Origin: a virus
Strand: one strand, 5' to 3'
IMG/VR virus record: IMGVR_UViG_3300033747_000028
Coordinates: 1-43,062 of that record
DNA: 43,062 nucleotides
Part shown: one piece after another, positions 6,698 to 14,673 of the stretch
Layout: each line of letters begins with the position of its first letter
Position numbering within the stretch: the stretch's first letter is position 1
The notes under the pieces: model-generated
The model's database searches: none
The model's input: the letters and a program-made list of their open reading frames with translations, nothing else
Told to the model about the DNA's origin: nothing
Translations under genes and position numbers: made by a program

Positions 6698-7033
6698 GTG
6701 AAAGATCAACTTAAAGGACCCTGGGAGTTTATAGAGTATGAAAATTCAATGTTTACAATTTTAGAAGTGAAAGATAAGAATTCTAATAAGATGATAGCAA
6801 ATTTTGTTGCTAATGATGAAGATTATCCAAAGAAGAAACGGCTCGCCCTGGCAATATCAAAAATACCTAACTTATTAAAGTTATTTGAGACTATCAAAAC
6901 AGAGGTTAAGCTCCAGGAGCAGAAAGAAGATAACTCTGATAATCAGAACATAATGATTAATTATTTAATTAAAGAGAACTCAGAGGAGCTGGCCCGGATT
7001 ATTCAAGAAATAGAAGTGGATCTAAATGGATAG
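6698..7033 (+). CDS. Hypothetical early protein
   Basis: A 111-residue protein starting at GTG 6698, seven bases after GGAGGT. An N-terminal beta region (GPWEFIEYENSMFTILEVKD) is followed by a helical C-terminus with a Gln/Asn/Lys-rich linker. Not recognised. Confidence 0.5.
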   Translation: MKDQLKGPWEFIEYENSMFTILEVKDKNSNKMIANFVANDEDYPKKKRLALAISKIPNLLKLFETIKTEVKLQEQKEDNSDNQNIMINYLIKENSEELARIIQEIEVDLNG

Positions 7034-7097
7034 CACATATTTGTTCTGGTTTATATTTATTTGGTGCTTAATAACAATGGCCAGAGCAAGAAAATAG
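7026..7097 (+). CDS. Single-pass membrane micropeptide (23 aa)
   Basis: ATG 7026 overlaps the previous stop codon by 8 bp and the frame ends at TAG 7095-7097. The 23-residue product is almost entirely one hydrophobic helix (YLFWFIFIWCLITM) with a basic end (ARARK), the pattern of a membrane micropeptide. There is no clear ribosome binding site, so coupling would be needed. Uncertain. Confidence 0.35.
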   Translation: MDSTYLFWFIFIWCLITMARARK

Positions 7098-7107
7098 GGA
7101 GGAATAG

Positions 7108-7548
7108 ATGAATTTAGGAAATATATTATTTGCAATTGGTGGAGTAGTTTTCGGAACAATAGTTACAGCTATAAAATTGCATAAAGAAAATTATGAGCAG
7201 CAGGAAATGATCAATAAATTAAACGGTAAATTAGTCCTTGAAAAAACTTCAAAAGAGCTTTATTTAAAAATGTTTGAAGAACAATTAAGAAAAAACGCAA
7301 ATGATAAATATGCTAGAGCCTGCGACTCACCTGAGGAAGAGTTCAAAAAGATTGAGTATGAAAATGAGCCGATATTTCCGGGCTTGGGAAAAGAAGGATT
7401 TGTGTCTGGCGGACAAGATATAAATTATTATGGTATTAGAAGTCCTTTTAGCTGGGTGGAACCTTATTCTAGACCATATTATTTGCCTTATTCAGCCAGA
7501 AAAGAATTAGAAAATAATAAAGAGGTGAAAAAACATGATGAGATATAG
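7108..7548 (+). CDS. Hypothetical membrane-anchored protein
   Basis: A 146-residue protein with ATG 7108 behind AGGGAGGAATAG. Residues 3-19 form a hydrophobic N-terminal anchor (ILFAIGGVVFGTIVTAI). They are followed by a short coiled-coil-like helix (about 24-60) and a proline/tyrosine-rich C-terminus (SPFSWVEPYSRPYYLPY). It probably faces the cytoplasm or periplasm from the inner membrane. Not recognised. Confidence 0.5.
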   Translation: MNLGNILFAIGGVVFGTIVTAIKLHKENYEQQEMINKLNGKLVLEKTSKELYLKMFEEQLRKNANDKYARACDSPEEEFKKIEYENEPIFPGLGKEGFVSGGQDINYYGIRSPFSWVEPYSRPYYLPYSARKELENNKEVKKHDEI

Positions 7549-8038
7549 AACTGATTGCGGAATGGAATTTAACTCAACTGAGCATACATGCAAAAAGAAT
7601 GTAAATCTAGAAAGAAAATTAATTGAAGGTAACCGGCCCAAAAATATAAAAGTTGAATTTGGGATGAATGAAAAATGTAAAGAATGTGCAGCAGTGAAAG
7701 AAAAAATAGATAAACTGCTAAATACTGAAGATGGTACAACTTTCAAAATTAAAGTTAAGTACTGTGAAGCCAGATCAATAACACCTGAAGAAAGATACTG
7801 GCTGCTGTTGGATAGTTTGAGAGAAACCATCTCGGTATCAGTTAATGATTATGAAACCAGAGAAGGTTCATTTGAAAGGTTGGATGAATTGCACAGAATT
7901 AACAACAAACTCTTGAAAGTGGTAAAAATGTCAAAGGATTTACTCTTAAATTTAGAAGCTAATCCGGATGCCTGCGGGATAATGGATACAGTCGAGTATT
8001 TAGAGGGAGCAATCAGAGACGCGGAAGGTGAAAAATAA
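7535..8038 (+). CDS. Hypothetical early protein with Cys pairs
   Basis: A 167-residue protein starting at ATG 7535 after AGAGGTG, overlapping the previous gene by 14 bp. The N-terminal part has cysteines at a CGMEFN...CKKN and a CKECA motif (about residue 47), possibly metal-binding. The rest is helical. No family recognised. The stop overlaps the next ATG. Confidence 0.5.
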   Translation: MMRYRTDCGMEFNSTEHTCKKNVNLERKLIEGNRPKNIKVEFGMNEKCKECAAVKEKIDKLLNTEDGTTFKIKVKYCEARSITPEERYWLLLDSLRETISVSVNDYETREGSFERLDELHRINNKLLKVVKMSKDLLLNLEANPDACGIMDTVEYLEGAIRDAEGEK

Positions 8039-8133
8039 TGACTTGCTTAAAATGCGGAAAAGTAATTGTTACAGATACTGATCAACCAGAATTTGGAGTC
8101 TGCGATAATTGCATAAAAAAGAAAGGGAATTAG
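8038..8133 (+). CDS. Zinc-ribbon mini-protein (31 aa)
   Basis: ATG 8038 overlaps the previous TAA by one base and the frame ends at TAG 8131-8133. The 31-residue product is a bare zinc ribbon: CLKCGK near the start and CDNC near the end form a CxxC-x16-CxxC arrangement. Such minimal zinc knuckles are common in phage early regions. Function unknown. Confidence 0.5.
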   Translation: MTCLKCGKVIVTDTDQPEFGVCDNCIKKKGN

Positions 8134-8340
8134 ATGCTTTTAACTGTTATAGTAACATATTTGGTGTTGGGTGCATTGATCACTATGACCCTGGGAGATG
8201 TTTTTAGTTCAGTTTATATAGATTGGAAAATGCTTTGGTTTGATATATTATTATTTGTCTTTGCAGTAATTACTTCTCCTGTATTAAGTTTAATATTTAT
8301 TATCCAGGGAGTAGTTGAAAAAATTAGAGGGAGGTTCTAA
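8134..8340 (+). CDS. Two-helix membrane protein
   Basis: A 68-residue protein that begins immediately after the preceding stop. It has two transmembrane helices (about residues 1-21 and 31-60) with a short loop between. Function unknown. No lysis genes are adjacent, so a role in host takeover is possible but unsupported. Confidence 0.55.
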   Translation: MLLTVIVTYLVLGALITMTLGDVFSSVYIDWKMLWFDILLFVFAVITSPVLSLIFIIQGVVEKIRGRF

Positions 8341-8342
8341 AT

Positions 8343-8525
8343 TTGGCAAATTATATTTTAGATGAAATAAAAGGTCAATTGATTGATCAACAAAAACCAA
8401 AACATTTAAATTGCTGGAATTGTCCTAATCATAATAAATGTTCAAAGATTAAAAGGTATTGCCCTACATTTAATTTAAGCACAGAAGATTTTTCTAAAAA
8501 ATATATCGAAGTAGAGGTTGGGTAA
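8343..8525 (+). CDS. Small Cys-rich protein
   Basis: A 60-residue protein starting at TTG 8343 after GGGAGGTTC. The central C-W-N-C-P-N-H-N-K-C block plus a later Cys (about residues 23-40) could bind a zinc or an iron-sulphur cluster. Not recognised. Confidence 0.5.
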   Translation: MANYILDEIKGQLIDQQKPKHLNCWNCPNHNKCSKIKRYCPTFNLSTEDFSKKYIEVEVG

Positions 8526-8527
8526 TT

Positions 8528-8740
8528 ATGATTAAAAATACTATAGTTCAATGCAAAATATACGATGATCCAGAATTAGGACCAGAAACTATAAACATTT
8601 GGGAAGGAGTCAGGGAAAAAGAAGGTAAAGATGCTGATAAAAAGTTTAATATAACAGACTTTAATATTTTATCTTATACCGAACAAAAAAACAGAGTCTT
8701 AATACGTGTCACTTTAGAAGAAAAAGGAGCTGATGAATGA
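8528..8740 (+). CDS. Hypothetical small protein
   Basis: A 70-residue acidic protein with ATG 8528. Predicted beta strands alternate with polar loops. The TGA stop overlaps the next ATG (ATGATG junction). No recognised family. Confidence 0.5.
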   Translation: MIKNTIVQCKIYDDPELGPETINIWEGVREKEGKDADKKFNITDFNILSYTEQKNRVLIRVTLEEKGADE

Positions 8741-8898
8741 TGCCTAAATTTAAAAATCGAATTCATAATCACCCTATGATGGAAAAGAAATTAGGGTTAG
8801 ATGATGATCATGTAATTATTGATAGAGAACTTTTTGAAGAATTAAAATATAAGCAGTATGGAAATTGTGACTATATAAATGTAAAGGAGAGTGAATAA
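8740..8898 (+). CDS. Hypothetical small protein (52 aa)
   Basis: ATG 8740 shares a base with the previous stop and the frame ends at TAA 8896-8898. The 52-residue product is rich in His, Asp and Tyr (IHNHPMMEKK, LDDDHVIIDREL). It is coupled at both ends by one-base overlaps, which supports expression. Function unknown. Confidence 0.5.
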   Translation: MPKFKNRIHNHPMMEKKLGLDDDHVIIDRELFEELKYKQYGNCDYINVKESE

Positions 8899-9065
8899 TG
8901 AAGGAAATTAAATTTGGATATAGTGCAAGTGCAAAAGAAAAAGAGGAAATATTAGACCTCCCTGATGGTACAACTTCTGAAGAAATAGAAGAATTGTACA
9001 TTGACTGGTTAAGCGAAAAAACAGGCGGCTATTGGGAGGAGGCTGAGGATGAAAATGAGAACTAA
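8898..9065 (+). CDS. Small acidic DUF7167-like protein (55 aa)
   Basis: ATG 8898 overlaps the previous TAA by one base and the frame ends at TAA 9063-9065. The 55-residue acidic product has an EEILDLPDGTTSEEIEELYID stretch followed by GGYWEE. This matches, from memory, small phage proteins of the DUF7167 type (beta strand, 'xxTxEEIEExxxxW', then a WxE end). Role unknown. It overlaps the next gene by 17 bp. Confidence 0.5.
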   Translation: MKEIKFGYSASAKEKEEILDLPDGTTSEEIEELYIDWLSEKTGGYWEEAEDENEN

Positions 9066-9285
9066 AGTTGTGGATATAAAAACAATGGTTAGGCATTTAA
9101 ACAGTGGATGGCTTAATGATACCGATCAAGAACTTTTTGATTTGCTAATAACCTGGGCTAGTAAAGGGTATAGAAAAGTAAATATAGATGAAATAGCAGA
9201 CGTTCTAGGTTGGCGTAAAAACAAAGTAAAATATAGATTAAATAAATTAAGAGATAGAGGTGTATTAACATGCTCAACAGAATAG
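9049..9285 (+). CDS. Winged-helix DNA-binding protein
   Basis: A 78-residue protein, ATG 9049 after GGAGGAGGCTGAGG. The C-terminal half is a winged helix-turn-helix (VNIDEIADVLGWRKNKVKYRL, then LRDRGVL, about residues 43-72). It is located just before ssb and overlaps it by 16 bp, so it may regulate or assist replication. The exact role is unknown. Confidence 0.6.
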   Translation: MKMRTKVVDIKTMVRHLNSGWLNDTDQELFDLLITWASKGYRKVNIDEIADVLGWRKNKVKYRLNKLRDRGVLTCSTE

Positions 9286-9794
9286 TACTTATCGGCCGGT
9301 TGACACGAGATCCAGAACTTAGATACACCAGTAACGGAACACCGGTTTGTAACTTCACACTGGCCGTAGAAAGAAATTATACCAATCGAAATGGTGATCG
9401 TGATGTTGATTTTATCAGTATTGTCACCTGGAGGGGTTTGGCTGAAAACTGCGCCCGTCATCTTGGAAAAGGTAGACTTGTGGGAGTGGATGGCCAGCTG
9501 CATATTAGAAAAAGCGAAAATAACAATAGAACTTATATAAACCCTGAGGTCAATGCAGACAATGTCCGCTTTCTAGATTTCGCAAACAATAACAACCAGA
9601 GAAATAATTCACAAAATAATAATAACCGGCAGCAGAATTCTAAAAATAATAACCAGGGAAATAGAAAACAGCAGCCACAGAATAATCAAAACAGCCAGAG
9701 TCAGCAACAACCTCAAAACCGGCCACAAAACTATAACCAGAATCAAGGCGGTAACGGAAATTTTGACCCCGACGACTTCGATGTTCCCTTTTAG
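9270..9794 (+). CDS. ssb: Single-stranded DNA-binding protein
   Basis: A 174-residue SSB. Residues 1 to about 105 form the OB-fold (MLNRIVLIGRLTRDPELRYT, then FTLAVERNY and VDFISIVTWRGLAENCARHLGKG), followed by a long Asn/Gln-rich flexible linker (about 110-160). The acidic C-terminal tip DPDDFDVPF is the known docking site for replication and repair partners. It forms tetramers that coat ssDNA during phage replication and recombination. It fits between the origin genes and the nuclease genes. Confidence 0.96.
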   Translation: MLNRIVLIGRLTRDPELRYTSNGTPVCNFTLAVERNYTNRNGDRDVDFISIVTWRGLAENCARHLGKGRLVGVDGQLHIRKSENNNRTYINPEVNADNVRFLDFANNNNQRNNSQNNNNRQQNSKNNNQGNRKQQPQNNQNSQSQQQPQNRPQNYNQNQGGNGNFDPDDFDVPF

Positions 9795-9833
9795 GCGCAA
9801 AGTTAATTAGTCAAAAAATAGAGAGGAGATAAG

Positions 9834-10343
9834 ATGGGATATATAAGCAGAGAAGATCAGAAAATAGCAGAAGTATTAAGTCACTTTCAATTATATTTAA
9901 ATGACAAAATCGACAAGTATAAAGAAATTGATTCAGTTGAAAAGTCACCTAAGTTTATACGCTCTATCAAGATGGCCCGGACCTACACCGGCAAAGTAAA
10001 AGACATGCTAATGGAGGATGCAGCCAAAGAGCAGAAAGAAAATATTATTAAAAAGGTGCGTGATACAAAACTTTCTTTAGATTATACCAGGGTGGCCAAA
10101 AAGAAAAAGAGAAAGATGAGGAAAGAGGACGATGTCACTGCAGTAGAGACTGATGATCTTTATGACATCATTGACAAAACTGTAAAAGTTCATTGTCTCG
10201 AATGCATTAAATCAAAAGATGAGATTGATAAATGCAAATTAAGAAAGCGTTTATTAAAATATGACATTCCAGTAATACATGATGATCCAGAGCATAGCAG
10301 TTGCCCTTATAAAGTACTGCCGGACATGGTGCAAAATGAATGA
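9834..10343 (+). CDS. Hypothetical early protein with C-terminal Cys motif
   Basis: A 169-residue basic protein, ATG 9834 after GAGAGGAGATAAG. The N-terminal half is helical. The C-terminal third has spaced cysteines (VHCLECIKS, DKCKL, SSCPY), which suggests a metal-binding or zinc-finger domain. Not recognised. It overlaps the next gene by 8 bp. Confidence 0.5.
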   Translation: MGYISREDQKIAEVLSHFQLYLNDKIDKYKEIDSVEKSPKFIRSIKMARTYTGKVKDMLMEDAAKEQKENIIKKVRDTKLSLDYTRVAKKKKRKMRKEDDVTAVETDDLYDIIDKTVKVHCLECIKSKDEIDKCKLRKRLLKYDIPVIHDDPEHSSCPYKVLPDMVQNE

Positions 10344-10602
10344 TTACTATATTTGCGATATTGAAGGCTGCGGGGAACAGATCAGGAATGGCCGGTTTTG
10401 TCACTATCATAGCTCAATAACCGACCGGCCATGCGCTTGGTATTACCATAATGATTTGGGTACAGCTGCAGTGGAATGGTGCAGGAAGAAAAACAAAAGA
10501 TTTATTGAAGTTAGCTGCAAAGGATGCGAGGATCACATAAAACCAGAGAACGGAATTGAAATCATTGAGAAGTTGACCGGACTTAATGGAGGTGGAAAAT
10601 GA
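10336..10602 (+). CDS. Cys/His-rich small protein
   Basis: An 88-residue protein starting at ATG 10336 inside the end of the previous gene. It has C-x4-C, C-H-Y-H and two later cysteines (CKGCED), enough for one or two zinc sites. No family recognised. Confidence 0.5.
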   Translation: MNDYYICDIEGCGEQIRNGRFCHYHSSITDRPCAWYYHNDLGTAAVEWCRKKNKRFIEVSCKGCEDHIKPENGIEIIEKLTGLNGGGK

Positions 10603-10970
10603 ACATCAACAAAGAAATTGAAAAAATAATGAAAGATGATGATCAACCATTTATTCAAGTGAGAAAAAGATACACTGATGAGGGAAAATATAATCCTTGG
10701 TATCTAAACAATAATTTATCTTTGCCGGCTTACGGTTTGATGGCTTACTTATGGGATTTAGTCGGAAGAACTAATACATTAAAGCTAAAAGTTTTAACTA
10801 TAAACATGGGATTTAAAGAAAAAGCGATAAACACAGCAATAGACGAATTAATCAAAGAGGGTTATCTTCAAATCTCAAAAGTTCCAGTTCCAAAGAAAGT
10901 ATATCGGTTTGATATATTCAGAAATAAGTACAGAACAAGCAGCAGATACACTTCAAAAGATTTACTTTAG
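10599..10970 (+). CDS. Winged-helix, replication initiator-like protein
   Basis: A 123-residue protein, ATG 10599 after GGAGGTGG and overlapping the previous gene by 4 bp. The middle region (FIQVRKRYTDEGKY, LSLPAYGLMAYLWDL, FKEKAINTAIDELIKEGYL) has the layout of the N-terminal winged helix of phage replisome organizers: 'spaYgLyayL... r..v..a..eL...Gyl'. It may be a second initiator-like or regulatory protein. It has no C-terminal domain. Confidence 0.55.
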   Translation: MNINKEIEKIMKDDDQPFIQVRKRYTDEGKYNPWYLNNNLSLPAYGLMAYLWDLVGRTNTLKLKVLTINMGFKEKAINTAIDELIKEGYLQISKVPVPKKVYRFDIFRNKYRTSSRYTSKDLL

Positions 10971-10981
10971 GAGTGAGCCAA

Positions 10982-11350
10982 ATGGGAAATTTAAAATTAA
11001 AAAGAAATAGTGGGAAGATTACTTTTAAAAAATCAGAGGATAATAAAAATAGTGCAATGATTGCCGGCTGGATATCAGCTAAAAGGACCGGAATCTGGCT
11101 TAATCATATTAGAGGATTAGAAAATAGGTTTTTCGATATTGAAGAAAGACCAGAAATCAATGAAAATCACATTACTCTTTATGAGTCTGGCCAGATAATT
11201 GGATGGATAGAAAAAGATTATAAAAAAGAAATTGAGGACATACTCTGGAAGCATCTAAAGCATTATACTCATAAACCGGCAGAAGAAAAAGAAGTTAAAA
11301 AAGAGATTAAAGAGGAGCCGGCAGAGTTTGGCCAACTGGCATTATTTTAA
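10982..11350 (+). CDS. Hypothetical early protein
   Basis: A 122-residue protein. ATG 10982 is well spaced from AGGAGTGAG. It has a beta-rich N-terminal part and a Lys/Glu-rich helical C-terminus that ends EFGQLALF. That hydrophobic tip resembles a beta-clamp-binding peptide (QLxLF consensus), which would recruit the host DNA polymerase sliding clamp. This is an inference from the motif only. Confidence 0.5.
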   Translation: MGNLKLKRNSGKITFKKSEDNKNSAMIAGWISAKRTGIWLNHIRGLENRFFDIEERPEINENHITLYESGQIIGWIEKDYKKEIEDILWKHLKHYTHKPAEEKEVKKEIKEEPAEFGQLALF

Positions 11351-11367
11351 TAGACAGGAGTGGGAAA

Positions 11368-11949
11368 ATGATTTTATCAGATCAAGAAATTATGAGAGCT
11401 CAGACAGAACACAATATAATAAGTGATTTTAATCCAGACCAGGTGGAGCCGGCATCATATGATCTAAGGTTAGCAGACAAGATTTTACTGGAAAGAAATT
11501 ATTCAAGACCTATAGGAATGAATGAAGAGGTTGAATATATACCGACATCAATCAATGACCGGCCACTCAATCCACAGGAATTTGTTTTAGGTAGCACAAA
11601 GGAGTACATTTCATTGCCAGACAATTTAGCAGCATTTGTTACCGGCAAGTCTACCATCGGTAGAAAAGCAATAGAAGTTCATCAGACAGCTGCATGGATA
11701 GATCCGGGGTTTCAGGGCAACATCACTTTAGAGATTATTAACAATTCTTCAAACAAAAGAAAACTCAAGGCCGGGGAATTAATCGCTCAGATAGTCTTTT
11801 TTAAAGTGGCCGGCACAGTACTGGAACCTTACGATGGCAAATATCAAAATTCAGATGGTGTAATTGGCAGCCTGATAAATAAAGAAACTGAAATTAAACC
11901 GCTCTTTATCGGTGGCCCGGGCCAGGAGGTAAATCAGAATGAAATATAA
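11368..11949 (+). CDS. dcd: dCTP deaminase-like nucleotide metabolism enzyme
   Basis: A 193-residue member of the dCTP deaminase/dUTPase superfamily. Key blocks are GKSTIGR (residues 93-99) and HQTAAWIDPGFQGNITLE (105-122), with the catalytic Glu at 122. This matches dCTP deaminases, which make dUTP, and some family members go on to dUMP. It shapes the dTTP supply for phage DNA. Length is typical (about 170-195). ATG 11368 follows AGGAGTGGG. It overlaps the next membrane mini-gene by 11 bp. Confidence 0.85.
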   Translation: MILSDQEIMRAQTEHNIISDFNPDQVEPASYDLRLADKILLERNYSRPIGMNEEVEYIPTSINDRPLNPQEFVLGSTKEYISLPDNLAAFVTGKSTIGRKAIEVHQTAAWIDPGFQGNITLEIINNSSNKRKLKAGELIAQIVFFKVAGTVLEPYDGKYQNSDGVIGSLINKETEIKPLFIGGPGQEVNQNEI

Positions 11950-12082
11950 ATTATCAGTTTTAATTGTCACTTTAGCAATATTCCTGGGCTATTCAATATT
12001 ATGGGAGACTCAGGAAGGTAGATTGTTTGCGGCTAAATGGTTAGTGGTTTCGGGAACATTTATCTTAACTTTTAAAGAGTAG
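11939..12082 (+). CDS. Small membrane protein (47 aa)
   Basis: ATG 11939 behind CAGGAGGTAAATCAG overlaps the end of the dCTP deaminase gene and the frame ends at TAG 12080-12082. It has two short hydrophobic helices (LSVLIVTLAIFLGYSIL and WLVVSGTFILTF) with a charged loop. Function unknown. A strong ribosome binding site supports expression. Confidence 0.5.
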   Translation: MKYKLSVLIVTLAIFLGYSILWETQEGRLFAAKWLVVSGTFILTFKE

Positions 12083-12105
12083 AGTATAGAAAGGGGTGTT
12101 ATTAG

Positions 12106-12246
12106 ATGCCGGACTTTTTAAAACAGTTAATATTTTTAATCATAATGAATATAGCAGCATACAGAATAGCGAAAACCGAAGAAGGAAAAATATATTTAGC
12201 CAAATTCACATTGATTATTGCGTTTATTTTACTTATATCAATTTAA
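12106..12246 (+). CDS. Small membrane protein (46 aa)
   Basis: ATG 12106 follows AAGGGGTGTTATTAG and the frame ends at TAA 12244-12246. The 46-residue product has two hydrophobic segments (about 5-17 and 30-46) around the charged stretch RIAKTEEGK. Like its upstream neighbour it is a membrane peptide of unknown role; the two may act together. Confidence 0.5.
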   Translation: MPDFLKQLIFLIIMNIAAYRIAKTEEGKIYLAKFTLIIAFILLISI

Positions 12247-12258
12247 GGAGGAATAAAG

Positions 12259-12591
12259 ATGAGTAAAAGAATTAATAAAAGAGACTTATTAAATAAAGCA
12301 AAAGAAATTAAGAGCGAAGGGCAGCATCTAGCATTAACAATAGTTACACCAGGCAACAGAGAAGTTATTATTGTGCCAAACGATGATATAGAAAATAAAC
12401 TTCGCTATATTGATAACGCTTATGATTCTAATCTTGACCATAAAAGCTTGATAAGTGGAGGGGTGAAAATAACAGATGTTTGTAACCTTGAAAAATGGAT
12501 TGAAGAAGTCCGAGAACATGGATTTTATGGTTTATCCGATACTTATAGAGAACTCAAAGACAAAATAGAAGCAGAAAGTGAAAATCAATGA
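12259..12591 (+). CDS. Hypothetical early protein
   Basis: A 110-residue protein, ATG 12259 after AAGGAGGAATAAAG. Mixed alpha/beta pattern, with LALTIVTPGNREVIIVPNDD as a likely beta-hairpin. Not recognised. It overlaps the next gene by 4 bp. Confidence 0.5.
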   Translation: MSKRINKRDLLNKAKEIKSEGQHLALTIVTPGNREVIIVPNDDIENKLRYIDNAYDSNLDHKSLISGGVKITDVCNLEKWIEEVREHGFYGLSDTYRELKDKIEAESENQ

Positions 12592-12995
12592 CCGGGCCAG
12601 AAATTAAAATAAATAGAATTGTCGGACCTGAGGACGAGCCAGAATGTGTAGTTTCACCTATAGATGATGATCAAATAACTTTGTATAAGGATTATGTAAA
12701 AGCGCCGTGGTCAGTCAGAGAGGTGCAGAAAAGAAATGAGATTCAGTTTAAGATTTTAGATAATGAAGAGAAAATAATCTGCCAGGTAACTACTAAGTTG
12801 AAAGACCAGAAATATGGCAAGGTTATAGCAAGATTAATTGCCGGAGCTCCCAGAATGGTAGATCAAGGGGCTAAGGTTGAAACAGCTTTGCTTTTTAGAA
12901 ATGAAGTTGATCCCATGGAAGAAATTAAAAAGCTCATTCGGACAGCTAAAACAATTAAGCATGGTATTGTTGAGATGTGGGAGTGGAAAGAATGA
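12588..12995 (+). CDS. Hypothetical early protein
   Basis: A 135-residue protein of mixed alpha/beta pattern (IDDDQITLYKDYVKAP, KIICQVTTKLKD, then a C-terminal helix KKLIRTAKTIKHGI). Not recognised. Coupled to both neighbours by 4-bp overlaps. Confidence 0.5.
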   Translation: MTGPEIKINRIVGPEDEPECVVSPIDDDQITLYKDYVKAPWSVREVQKRNEIQFKILDNEEKIICQVTTKLKDQKYGKVIARLIAGAPRMVDQGAKVETALLFRNEVDPMEEIKKLIRTAKTIKHGIVEMWEWKE

Positions 12996-13531
12996 AATCA
13001 GTTAGAAAGCAAATAATGGACACTTTTAAAGTACCTGTTGAGTATTTATATATACACGAGGAGGTGAAAGAATTGACCGGGCCAGCACTAAAGGACGAAA
13101 AGATAACTTACAAAGATCAAGAAATGAACTATTATCATTTTATAGAAATGCTGATATCTAAATCATATAAATTAAATGCAGCTATCTTTGTAGATAAAAC
13201 TGGAATTGATCTAAGAGTAGTGGATTTAGAAATTTTAGGTCAGATAATATTAGATACTAATCGTTCAAATGAATTACTTAAATTATCACATAAAAAGTTA
13301 TATAATTTCATGGTTGAATTCTATTTTAAATTCAATTATTTTGATGAATTAAAAAGATATCAAAATAGAGATATACATCTCGGTAGAATTGAGATAGAGA
13401 ATGATTTTAAAAAAATGGTAAATAAATTTGAAGTTGATCATGGTTTGGATATGAAGAAAGTTTTAATGGGCGCACTGGGAGTGCCCTGGCATAAATATAA
13501 ATATAAATTGTTCAAAAGAATAAAACCCTAG
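12992..13531 (+). CDS. Hypothetical early protein
   Basis: A 179-residue protein, ATG 12992 overlapping the previous stop. Mostly helical, with a basic C-terminus (WHKYKYKLFKRIKP). No motif recognised. It is followed by a 58-bp gap that carries one copy of the recurrent octamer TGGCCCGG (13564-13571). Confidence 0.5.
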   Translation: MKSVRKQIMDTFKVPVEYLYIHEEVKELTGPALKDEKITYKDQEMNYYHFIEMLISKSYKLNAAIFVDKTGIDLRVVDLEILGQIILDTNRSNELLKLSHKKLYNFMVEFYFKFNYFDELKRYQNRDIHLGRIEIENDFKKMVNKFEVDHGLDMKKVLMGALGVPWHKYKYKLFKRIKP

Positions 13532-13589
13532 ATCAAGACCGGCCGGGGGAAGTTCAAGAGCGATGGCCCGGGCAATTAGGAGGTGAATA

Positions 13590-13943
13590 ATGAATAAAGT
13601 ATATTTCTTTTACAATGAAGAAGGAGCAGGGAAATATGTGGCACACAAATCCTTTAAAGAAGCGAAAGAAATAGCATTGTTAAGCCCAGTTTTTGATATG
13701 CTTGAAAATCCATTTGTAGATATTAGAGGAAATTTAGTTAAAAGATATGATTATAGAGATAAAAAAGAATATATAGTTAAAACAAATACAGAAGGAATGT
13801 TAAGTACTCAAGAAATTGTAGATTTAGGGATAGCCTGGTGGCAATGTTCAAATTGTGGAACTGATGATATGGAAATAGTTGATAGTGGAGAAAATTACAA
13901 CTGTTTATCTTGCGGGCACTCTGATGAAGTTCCGTATTATTAA
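13590..13943 (+). CDS. Zinc-ribbon protein
   Basis: A 117-residue protein, ATG 13590 after AGGAGGTGAATA. The C-terminus has a classical zinc ribbon: CSNCG (about residue 87) and CLSCG (about 107). The N-terminal domain is an alpha/beta module (KVYFFYNEEGAGKYVAH). Possibly regulatory. Not recognised at family level. Confidence 0.55.
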   Translation: MNKVYFFYNEEGAGKYVAHKSFKEAKEIALLSPVFDMLENPFVDIRGNLVKRYDYRDKKEYIVKTNTEGMLSTQEIVDLGIAWWQCSNCGTDDMEIVDSGENYNCLSCGHSDEVPYY

Positions 13944-13995
13944 TTATAAGCTGGCCCGGGTATTTATTAAAAAATGAAAATAGGAGGAAATTAAA

Positions 13996-14448
13996 ATGGC
14001 ACAATATACTCAAGCCCCTGAGGTAGAAAATATTGCTAATAAGTTAATAGAAAAATATCATAATTACCTACAGGGTTTTAAGATTATTTACTTATTTAGA
14101 GACAAAGCGATGAAATCAAAAGGAAAAGAGGTTTATGGTAAAGCGTCAAAAGTACAATCTAAGTATCAAGCTATTACTGGAGCAACATTTGTCATCGAGA
14201 TAGCTGAGCCGGCATTTTATTCAATGGAGCACAAACATCAGGTAGCTTTAATAGATCATGAACTGATGCATTGCTTTATTGATGAAAATGACCAACCAAC
14301 AATACTTTCTCATGACTTTGAAGGATTTAACAAAGAACTTAAAAGACATGGCTTCTGGGCTTCTGATTTGCAGATCATGAAGAAGCAGCTGCAACAGATG
14401 GAACTGCCTTTTAATGAAAAACCAGAACTTAAGGTGGTGAGTGGGTAG
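13996..14448 (+). CDS. Putative phage metallopeptidase
   Basis: A 150-residue protein with the zinc-binding HELMH motif at residues 88-92 (HExxH), preceded by EHKHQVALID. This is the hallmark of the PhageMetallopep family, compact single-domain metalloproteases found in phage early regions. The N-terminal part (LIEKYHNYLQGFKIIYLFRD) also fits that family. Known members are thought to cleave a host or phage protein, but the substrate is unknown. Overlaps the next start by one base. Confidence 0.72.
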   Translation: MAQYTQAPEVENIANKLIEKYHNYLQGFKIIYLFRDKAMKSKGKEVYGKASKVQSKYQAITGATFVIEIAEPAFYSMEHKHQVALIDHELMHCFIDENDQPTILSHDFEGFNKELKRHGFWASDLQIMKKQLQQMELPFNEKPELKVVSG

Positions 14449-14663
14449 TGCCAATCAATCACAAAAATCTGGCCCGGGCCAGAGAAAAGAGCGGAAATAC
14501 TAAAACATTTTTAGCAAAAAAATGCGGTGTAACAATAACTACCTATAGCAAGTGGGAAGATGGAGACACTGTCCCGGGAGTCGATAAAGCTAAGATACTT
14601 GCGGATATATATGAAACAACAGTTGACGTATTATTTTTCAGCAGAGTATTTAGACTAATTTGA
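14448..14663 (+). CDS. XRE-family HTH regulator
   Basis: A 71-residue single-domain HTH protein starting at GTG 14448, after AAGGTGGTGAGTG. The motif ARAREKSGNTKTFLAKKCGVT...YSKWEDGDTVPGVDKAKILADIYET is a textbook lambda-repressor-type HTH (about residues 8-60). It may be a second regulator of the early operon or antagonise the first switch. Confidence 0.85.
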   Translation: MPINHKNLARAREKSGNTKTFLAKKCGVTITTYSKWEDGDTVPGVDKAKILADIYETTVDVLFFSRVFRLI

Positions 14664-14673
14664 GGTGAGGTAA

